Source of the DNA: Meghimatium bilineatum
Lineage: Eukaryota; Mollusca; Gastropoda; Stylommatophora; Philomycidae
Assembly (NCBI GenBank): GCA_034231615.1
Contig: CM067311.1
Coordinates: 14,435,860 to 14,499,859, forward strand
Reading direction: 5' to 3'
DNA length: 64,000 nt
Below, piece by piece: positions 56,592 to 64,000 of the stretch. Each line of letters opens with the position of its first letter. Within the stretch, counting starts at the first letter, position 1. The notes beneath the pieces are model-generated. The model was not told the DNA's origin and did no database searches. It saw only the letters and a list, made by a program, of their open reading frames with translations. The translations under genes were made by a program, and so were the position numbers.

Positions 56592-56670
56592 TCCTGGTTG
56601 GTTGGTTGGTTGCTGATCCAGCCGTATATGGGTTCATGCCATTTGACCCAATGCCATTAAATGGCATTAT
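56592..56670 (-). mobile_element. 3' end of the 584-bp element, reverse orientation
   Basis: tggttggttggttgctgatc then cagccgtatatgggttcatg and ccatttgacccaatgcc is the reverse complement of the 3' end of 27651-28234, including an expanded (ttgg)n tail. Confidence 0.7.
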
Positions 56671-57540
56671 CAGGTGTTGATTATGCGATCCTCCGGTATT
56701 TCCAAAAGGATTACTGTTTCTTCCCTCACCTCTAGATACTCCCGTTTCTGACATTCAAAGAGTACACATATAAAGAATGTCAGCGAATAGGAAATTGTTA
56801 GATTAGCTGGAACGAAACTCACTGAAGATCAATGCCAGGGCTGCAGGAAAGTAATCGATCCTTGTGTCTGCAGCATATCTCGTGTATTGCAAGGAAGTCA
56901 CGGCAGACTTCCCTCTTGACTAAAAGACTGCCAATGCATGACTATCGACAGTACTGCCGATCGGTCGGTCACGGTCCATGCAATACACCCTACAACTGCA
57001 TTGAGTGGTGGAACTATCCAACTCAGCGGAAACTTTCCCAACAGAAGAGAAGCACCAGTTTGAGAATGGTAGTGAAACTCCACCGCTTGAAATAGCGTGA
57101 CGTACTCCCTTGTGGCCTATCATCCTGGCACTGTGTATCTGCCCGTTTCTCAATTCCCCTTGCCTTTTGTCTATCTTACCTGTACTCCAGACTTACCTGC
57201 ATGTCTCTATTTGTATATGGTCTTCTCACGCCAAAATACACAATCCGTGACTCACCAGGGCTGTATTACCTGTAAGAAAATTCGGTTATCTCCACGTTTC
57301 TCACAGTTTTTCCCAGGCGTGCTCTATATTTAGTTTTCTGCTTTTAAAACAATAAAAATAAGGGAAAAGGCGAAAGCCATATTTACGCAAGTGTGGCTGA
57401 AGAGTGAGGACAGGCAAAGTCTCTCATACAAGGCGGGTCAGGCATGAAGCATGGCTGTAATCGTTATATTACCTGCAACGTTGCCGGCATATAAATATCT
57501 TCACGTTGTAGTCCTATATCATCTGTTGTTACTCTTTATT
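56671..57540 (+). other. Intron 9 or intergenic, unclassified
   Basis: Less AT-rich, with open frames on both strands at 56832-57153, but no known protein signature. I cannot assign it. Confidence 0.3.
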
Positions 57541-57544
57541 AGCA

Positions 57545-57765
57545 GGCATATCCCTGGTGTATTTGCTGGTGTATTGGTTAAACCGTTTTCCTTTGTGTTC
57601 AAGAGGGCGGTGTTTCGAATCCCGCTCGCGAAGTTTTGCTTACAAAGGGGATTTTTTAAGGAGATATTTGGGTGGGAATTATAGCTTGAATCCACGAAGT
57701 TACGTGCTACAAGTCGTACTCTCGGCAGGCGCCGTGCCGCTTGGTTAAGAGGGACAGAGTACATA
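57545..57765 (+). mobile_element. tRNA-like SINE candidate
   Basis: tggtgtattggttaaaccgt is A-box-like and gtgtttcgaatcccgc is B-box-like, spaced as in a tRNA. It is followed by a body ending in an aataaag-like string (57785). No copy elsewhere in the window to confirm it. Confidence 0.45.
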
Positions 57766-59330
57766 TGGGGGTAACCCGAGTACAATAAAGTCATTCTTCT
57801 ATGCCTTTCAACCGTTTCATCTGCTTAATTTAGAGCCGATGTAAATGGATTGAAGTTTAGGTTTTAAAACTCTTCAGCTTTTCTACTTGAGCTCGGGTAA
57901 CCGACCATCGATTGAAATAAAATTCAAAGTTCATTGTCCAATTAGAAGCTACCATATAAATCTAGCACTTGCAACAATTTGAATGGGACCTAATTCTATA
58001 TTGATGCGAACTAGATGCATAATTGTCTCTTTTTTAATAAATAAAAAAACTACACCATAGTCCGTCTACAAATTGGTAATCACCGTTGGAGAAGAATATC
58101 TAAGAAATTATCTATTAGATCGCAGAGATCTTTGGATATAACTTTTGATTCACTCCAACGCTATAACAAACATACTGGTCTTTCTAAAAATGTTAGTAAT
58201 TAAAAACGTTTCCTCTATAACCTATTGAAATATGCACTCCTCAATTGCATCGTATATAAAATAGTTTACAGTATTCATTCGAGTCTACCTACAGTAAATT
58301 GCTATCTAAATAATCGGAACACAATTTCATTGGTGACGTTTCGTTTATATTTTTGGGACTTTTCATTTGCTATGACAGATATAAAAAAAAATATATTGAG
58401 AAATTGAAGACATGATACAAATTAAGAACGTCACCAATCACGGCGTTTTCCCTATCTATGGGCAGGGCTATGTTTGCCTGTGATACGTCTTGTTATAAAA
58501 CAGAGGTTTTTGTTTGTGTGTTGTTGTTTTTTTTTAAACTAGGAATTTTCATTGTTTGTTTAGCACGGGAATATAGCCCATGTTTCAGAATTGGAACAAA
58601 ATTTCCTGAATACAAATGTTTTGTTTGAGATATCAATACAAACTGACGTAGTACGTCACTCATATTGACACTATTATCTATCCATTGCTCACTCCAAGGT
58701 ATTGTCAACACAGTGACAAATAAAAAATCACTAAAATAAACAGTTGTGCCAACAGAAGTGATGAAATAAGTACATTGAATTTCATGTGGGTTTTTGTCAG
58801 AGCACCAAAATCTCTGTATCTCAAATATAAGTTTGAAGTTGTCGTTTAGTCAAAGTAGTGTCATTAATTCGACGTGTGGTTGGTTATCTTGTTAGTTTCT
58901 TACATTTTATATTCTTATATAATTCAAAATGAGTTTGAAGTGCAAATTTATTACAATGCAGTAAGTTACTGTTTTACTCTATTTTGCAAAGAGTCTAACA
59001 TGGGTCATTTATATTGTAATATTAATAACCATAAAAAGTGAACTCAATTGACTCTGGTCTGGATAGATCACATTTTTCCCGTTGGATGAAATATGATTCA
59101 AAATGCACAATGTGCAAGGAAGAAACGTGAAAGTTGACGATTTTAACGTAGATGTCATAAAACTGGAGATGTTGAAAATGTTTGCTAAAAATTAACTTGT
59201 TCTTCGTCAGAAATTAAAAGTAAAATTGCAGATCGATTTTTAAATATCTAAAAGTTATGTGTGAAAAAATTATAAGAATTTCAGAAAAACCTTAGTTGGC
59301 AGGAATATTATTTGTGAAAAGCCACGCTTG
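57766..59330 (+). other. Intron 9 or intergenic, mostly unique
   Basis: AT-rich sequence with a foldback-like remnant at 58315-58445 (cattggtgacgtttcgttta and the reverse-complementary aagaacgtcaccaatca). No gene recognised. Confidence 0.35.
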
Positions 59331-59334
59331 ATTG

Positions 59335-60105
59335 CTTCCCGAAGTAAATACATGAGACAAAGTCTGGAGCAGAGAAGCCAGGGTTATGAAATTATGTATT
59401 TGACGAATCCTGTCAATGCTCACCACATACATACTAAAGAATGGCAATCAATAGCGGTGAACATAAAAGAAGCATTCCGAGCAACAAAGGCCAGCGAATT
59501 ATAACTCACACAGGCTGGAAATAACAACCTCGCCTAGTCCATAAAGCTGGATTTATTTTCCAATCATAATATACAGATGGCATACTGTATGGTCCCTACC
59601 ATACTGAAATGAATTGACATATTTTCAAGCCTTGGATAGAGAACAGTCTTCTTCCAATTCTATAAAGACCATCATGTTTAGTAATGGAAAATGCTTTCTA
59701 TCAAAATGCAGTATGACAAGAAGATAAAATACCAAATGCATAAACTACAAAAGACCAAATTAAGGAATGACTTACTAAGGAAAATGTACACTTCGACCAT
59801 ACTTCTTTTGAAGATCGAATTGTTACAGCTTGTGGAGAAAACAAATAAGACAAAGTTGTATCATTTTAAAAAAATCATTCTTCAATACGATCAAACTTTT
59901 CTGCTACTCCCGGCATATTATGCTGAACTTAATCCGACATAGTTAGTTTGGAATAAGGTCAAAGGACAAGTCGCCGAACAGAACACAACGTTTACAATGA
60001 GTGATGTTGAAGCTCTGACACGCGAGTGCCTTTCCAAAAAAAGACATTGAGTTTTTGACGAAAAAAATATTTGGATCATGTAATCCTAGGGGAAGATGAC
60101 TACTG
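59335..60105 (+). pseudogene. DDE transposase remnant (IS630/Tc1-like superfamily)
   Basis: Broken frames give NPVNAHHIHTKEWQ, LVMENA, then LLLPAYYAELNPT and LVWNKVKGQVAEQNTTFTMS plus DVEALTRE. These correspond to the 'DETWVNA', 'VMDNA' and 'LPPYH-DLNPIE-WA-VKG' landmarks of DDE_3-type transposases (second and third catalytic regions). The 83-codon frame at 59691-59942 is part of it. Several stops and shifts, including one right after ELNPT, mean no active enzyme. Terminal repeats were not found. Confidence 0.72.
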
Positions 60106-60449
60106 GCACCGAGATGGATTACAATTTCTACAACCATTAACAACAATAATCAACCTCTTTGAATCATCAGATTCGGAATTTGTAAGAAATTATTTCGTAG
60201 TCAGACCAGACCTCATAAAAGTAGTTTACTATTGCACTTAACTGACAACACATACACCAATTTGACCTATCAAGTATTTTTTAGGAGATACGCCTTTGAA
60301 TGCAACGTTACTTGACAGTAACGTGTTTACTGTAATATCTAAAATTTAACCCCACTTATTTTCAATGGTCTAAACACTTCAAAGGATTTCGCCGATATTC
60401 ACAATCCAGTGCAGTTATAACCAGAAATAACCACGGCAACTCCATATAT

Positions 60450-60545
60450 ATATATAGTGAGTGACCAACAGAAAGAAGACGACAATAATGAAAAACGTAA
60501 CGAATTACGTCCTAATTAATTCTGTATAGGGGTTCTATACTCCAG
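60450..60545. mobile_element. Half foldback element
   Basis: Has the right-arm sequence of the foldback family: atagtgagtgaccaacagaa, aaaaacgtaacgaattacgt, cctaattaattctgtatagg. The left arm is missing or too diverged. Confidence 0.6.
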
Positions 60546-60897
60546 ATGGTCATGGTATACTAGTGTCTGTTGAAAACAGGAAATTTCAAAAGTAACACCC
60601 CCATAACTGTGACCTGATAGTTTGTTCTATCTAATATATCCTGATGTCCGTGAATCATGTCACAAACTACTTGCATGTGATTGGAGGCAATGGTGTTTAT
60701 TAGATTCGATTCTCATCCTTGGTAACTATAGCTGTCATCTATAAATTTGTTAAGTGCAATCTCGTTTGATTTGTCCGTTGTTGCTTGTTAATTCCTCCCC
60801 TTAAATATTCCCGATATTATAGTTTACAATATTTTCCCCTGGACACGTGGTTGATTGATCACTTGTTCACTAATGTTATTGTACTGGAGTTAACGTA
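60546..60897 (+). other. Unique spacer
   Basis: No recognised feature. Confidence 0.3.
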
Positions 60898-61053
60898 ATC
60901 ATTGATGGTGACCGATTGATTTCCTCATGATGGTGACCGATTGATTTCCTCATGATGGTGACCGATTGATTTCCTCGTGATGGTGACCGATTGATTTCCT
61001 CATGATGGTGACCGATTGATTTCCTCATGATGGTGACCAATTGATTTCCTCAG
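60898..61053 (+). repeat. 25-bp minisatellite, 6 copies
   Basis: The unit is gatggtgaccgattgatttc followed by ctcat, nearly perfect. Confidence 0.93.
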
Positions 61054-61184
61054 TGCGTGTTTTTAGGAAGTTTTTTCATATGTATTTGTGTGGGTTTGTT
61101 GTTGTTTTTTTTTTTTGGTTTTTTTTAAACACTACGTGGTGATCACATCGACAGTACTATAATACCTAACTGCATGAAGTAAAC

Positions 61185-61345
61185 ATGCCTTTATTCGTTA
61201 CGTTTTTTATTATTGTCACGCATTCCATTGGTTACTATTTATATATAGCCTTGACTATTTTTGGCATGCGATTCTAAGTATATAAATATTGACCAACGGA
61301 AAACAGGAATAATCCAGAAAAGGAACGAATAAAGGCCTAATGAAT
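61185..61345. mobile_element. Palindromic MITE-like foldback element
   Basis: The left arm (cctttattcgttacgttttt, ttccattggttactatttat) pairs with the right arm (aagtatataaatattgacca, aaggaacgaataaaggc). Arms about 65 bp with the same centre (gactatttttggcatg) as the copy at 44835. Confidence 0.8.
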
Positions 61346-61999
61346 TCAGAGAACGTGTCATGTCTTCTACTGCCGATCGGTCGCGGGTGATTTTACCATT
61401 AAGCATTTTCGATTGGTCATATATGTGACCGCCTCGATATAACCACTATGGACACCAGTCCTAGGTTGAAAGAGGCGGGCCTCGACCATATGAGGCATAA
61501 ACCCCTACTAAACAAAGATTGGTCATATAATTAAAGTTGTATGTCTGTGATTATCAGGTATACAAAATAGTTTAGAACATAACTTAAATGATGTGTGGTG
61601 TGTAGTCATACGTGCTGTATGTTTTCCATTGTTCATCGACATCTTATCGTTGTCAGGTTCGATCGCAGTTTGATCCGTGAGTGTTTGCGAAATCGGACAG
61701 TAGAAAACATCTACCAGTGTTGTGTTCATTCAATAGTGTTCAATCTGAAATATCGATGTGTGGTTGCAACGTATCAACAAGAACTGTTATCATATATTAT
61801 TTGTATAGGTGTAAGTGTTGAATGACCAAGCATACTTCGATCAGACAAACACATTTCAAAAACGTGAAACTTAATTCATTCTGGATTGGTTATATTCTTG
61901 GTGTTTAGGTTAGCACGGATTTAACAGAAAACGGGAAGACTCGAGTTCACACATCTACTCTGACAATTGAACAACGTTGAGTATTGTTAGCAGTTCATC
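61346..61999 (+). promoter_or_regulatory. Putative 5' flank / 5' UTR of the Ser-Gly-Tyr exon
   Basis: No repeats after 61345. An in-frame TAG 12 nt before the ATG (tgttagcagttcatcATG) supports 62000 as the first start in this frame, with A at -3. An acceptor-like ggtgtttag at about 61907 could mark a non-coding first exon further upstream. No clear core promoter is identified. The role is inferred from position only. Confidence 0.35.
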
Positions 62000-62927
62000 A
62001 TGTCTTATGGTTCGCATCGTTACGGAGCAGGAAGTGGAAACTTGGGATCTACAGGGAGTAGCGGGATTGGGGGTTCTTATGGAAGCTACAACCCCACAAG
62101 TGGAAGCTATGGCTCTTCTAGCGGCGTAGGAGGGGCGGCTTCTAATATTTACGGTGGTGGAAATGGGTATGGTGCGGGAAGCGGGTTGGGGAATTACCCC
62201 AGTAGCAGTATGTATTCGGGTGGATCATACAGTAATCCATACACCAGCAGCTCATACGGAAGTGGTGGTAGTGGAAACTACGGAAGTGGGGGAGGTGCAT
62301 CCAAAAGTGGATCGTTTCACGGACATTCACCCAGTCCATACAGCTCTACTAGTGGCTATAGTCCGTCTCCAGGATCTGGACTAGGCAGCTCGGGTTCTAA
62401 GGGTTCCAGCGCAGGTGTTTTTTCATACACACCTTCAGCACTAGGATCTGTTGGAGGGTCGTCATATAGTTCTAGTATAGGCCCCCACATCCCCCTCCCC
62501 TTATGTTCCAGGATCTAAAATGACATCATCATCCAGCCCGTCTCCATATATCCCAGGTAGTAGTCGCCTTGGATCTGGGTACGGCTCCTCCACATTAGGA
62601 TCATCTGGAGGATCATTGTATGGAAGTTCGAGTTCAGCTTTGCCTCCGTCGTCATCACTAGGACCAGGTATTTCTACGTCGTCGTCTGTGAGTTCAGGTG
62701 GTGGATCCCTGGGACCTACTTCGCCACTTCCACTTACTGGTGGTTCAGGCCCTACTACTTCAACCTCAAATTTAAGCGGAACTAGTTTCGGATCTATGTC
62801 CACTCTACCTGGGTCCGGTTTGACATCAAGCTCAGGCTTGGGTTCCGGTTACAGCTCACGGGCAGGATCAACTGCTTCCTTGCCAGGCTCCTCTGCCTTT
62901 GCTTCAGGACTAAGCACATCACTAGCG
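62000..62927 (+). CDS. Ser/Gly/Tyr-rich low-complexity first coding exon (one frameshift)
   Basis: Starts MSYGSHRYGAGSGNLGSTGS and continues with repeated YGS/GSY, SSSYGSGGSGNYGSGGG and SPSPYSSTSGYSPSP motifs, like the prion-like domains of FUS-type proteins. The frame from 62000 runs to a stop at 62518. The next frame continues the same composition (SPSPYIPGSSRLGSGYG...) to 62927. Dropping one C from the run at 62482-62486 joins them in register, giving about 309 codons. It ends GLSTSLA at a phase-0 donor, GCG/gtcagt; read through, it stops at 62937. Family not recognised. Either an alternative first exon for the MYPT C-terminus or the first exon of another gene. Confidence 0.6.
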
Positions 62928-63680
62928 GTCAGTATTTAACTGTAAGCAGTGAATTATATATTACCTTGTTCATTACCTATCCTATATATACATTTCATTA
63001 TTCTATATGTACATTGATACTCTCATTTTAATGTCTTTTTCGCATCTGTCATCATTTGTGATTATGTGTCCATGATATTGATAATGTTCTACTTCTTGTA
63101 GTTTCTCTCCATGTATATTTATGTTTAGAACTTCTTCTGTGACTACTGATTATCATGGTTTTTGTTTTTTTAGATGTTTAGATCCAGTCCATATTCTTTA
63201 CTTAATTTATGGACTTGATCTATTAGTCTCTATAGTTCATGTTCACTTTCTGCTAAAATAACAGTGTCATCTGTATATCTCATGTTGTTTATTATTTTCC
63301 CATTGATCTTGAGTCATGGAGTTCCTTCTATATATCCTTCTATAGTCTCTGTGTAAATATTAAATAGGCTGGTTGATAAAATACATTCTTGTCTTACCCC
63401 TCTTCTTATTTCTATGTATAGTGAGTAGCTGTTTTCACACCTCATTGATACATTCTGTTCCCAATATATATTTCTAATTAGTTTGATATCTTTTCCATCT
63501 GTGCCCATTTCTTGAAGACATTTGATTAATTTTCCATGTTGGACTCTTGTCAAAAGCCTTGCTGTATTCTTTGAGACTATGTAGTCTTCTGATGAAATCC
63601 TCACAAAAAGACCAACATTATTGTCTCTAAAGACAAACAGAATGTCAATGATGTGCACCCATTCATAGATCATTGTCTTG
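62928..63680 (-). pseudogene. LINE reverse transcriptase core, reverse strand
   Basis: The frame 63673-63314 reads ...LLTRVQHGKLIKCLQEMGTD, GKDIKLIRNIYWEQNVSMRC and IEIRRGVRQECILSTSLFNI: RT blocks between the fingers and the catalytic YXDD. Further along the reverse strand (about 63290-63180) comes YTDDTVILAESEHEL and LSKEYGLDL, the catalytic block. The GVRQECIL form (usually GVRQGCVLSP) and the stops around 63250-63000 show decay. Lies just after the 62000 exon, presumably in its intron. Confidence 0.8.
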
Positions 63681-64000
63681 TCACGTAGCTAATCGATTAC
63701 GTGTCATAGAAACAGTAGTATCATTTCATTAGGGAGAAAAGAGGGTAGAAATTTCGTGGTCCGTGTTTGTTTATGCCCAGAAATATCGTTGGTAAGTAAA
63801 CATGGCAGAGAATTGTAAACTAAACTTAGATTACCCAGTTTCTCCTGTAGAGGTCATGGCTGTGAAAACAAAGACTGGTTTTGTCTGAGGCCAACTCTCT
63901 TCAGTATCGTTCTGTGTCAGCACCATCATCACTATACTTCGACCAATATGTGCACAGTGTGTGTGCTGCTGCCTCCTTCTCGGTGCAGTGCACAACACTG
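63681..64000 (+). other. Unclassified end of window
   Basis: No exon or element recognised. Confidence 0.3.

Noticed and set aside
57545-57620. tRNA gene
   Set aside because: A- and B-box-like strings only; the anticodon and acceptor stems do not close convincingly.

Overview
The window reads as nuclear DNA of a bilaterian invertebrate. It has GT-AG introns of 1.6 to 11 kb, AT-rich sequence, tRNA-derived SINEs, decayed non-LTR retrotransposons, foldback DNA elements and many minisatellites. Nothing bacterial, viral or organellar was seen. The repeat style would fit a mollusc or another lophotrochozoan, but that is an impression and not a determination.

The one gene recognised with confidence is a myosin phosphatase targeting subunit (MYPT / PPP1R12 family; fly Mbs) on the + strand. 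Nine exons at 152-276, 11432-11710, 18559-18649, 22469-22765, 26808-26889, 31755-31907, 33490-33593, 35279-35329 and 38342-38392 join in phase to 1233 nt (411 codons). They cover the central regulatory part of the protein. Both inhibitory Rho-kinase phosphorylation sites are recognisable: RRSTQ-GV (human MYPT1 Thr696), split across a splice junction, and RRSTG (human Thr853). The ankyrin repeats and PP1-docking motif must lie 5' of the window. The C-terminal coiled coil was not found and probably lies 3' of it.

The last two exons (51 nt each) are a tandem exon duplication. The first of them sits in the loop of an inverted repeat with arms of about 300 bp (34543-34875 and 35970-36290). This could fold the pre-mRNA around exon 8 and is the most interesting structure here. 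From 38393 to 61999 no further exon was seen. At 62000 a new + strand open frame starts: a Ser/Gly/Tyr-rich, prion-like low-complexity exon of about 309 codons, interrupted by one frameshift in a C run and ending at a phase-0 donor. It may be an alternative first exon of the same gene, giving a short C-terminal isoform, or the first exon of a neighbour.

Between exons, about a quarter of the window by my estimate is tandem repeats (23 to 54-bp units). Several have higher-order structure (337, 642, 111 and 74 bp). Some were amplified inside mobile elements, and some carry splice-site-like or CArG-like motifs in every unit. The rest is interspersed repeats: LINE remnants on both strands, at least fourteen copies of an unnamed repeat called family A here (one short variant with a perfect 13-bp target duplication), an unnamed 584-bp element with a 13-bp target duplication, tRNA-derived SINEs (one 48 bp upstream of an exon), a palindromic MITE-like family concentrated at 43.8-61.3 kb, and a decayed DDE transposase at 59.3-60.1 kb. 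Exon limits were fixed by reading phase and splice signals; repeat limits and copy numbers are by eye.
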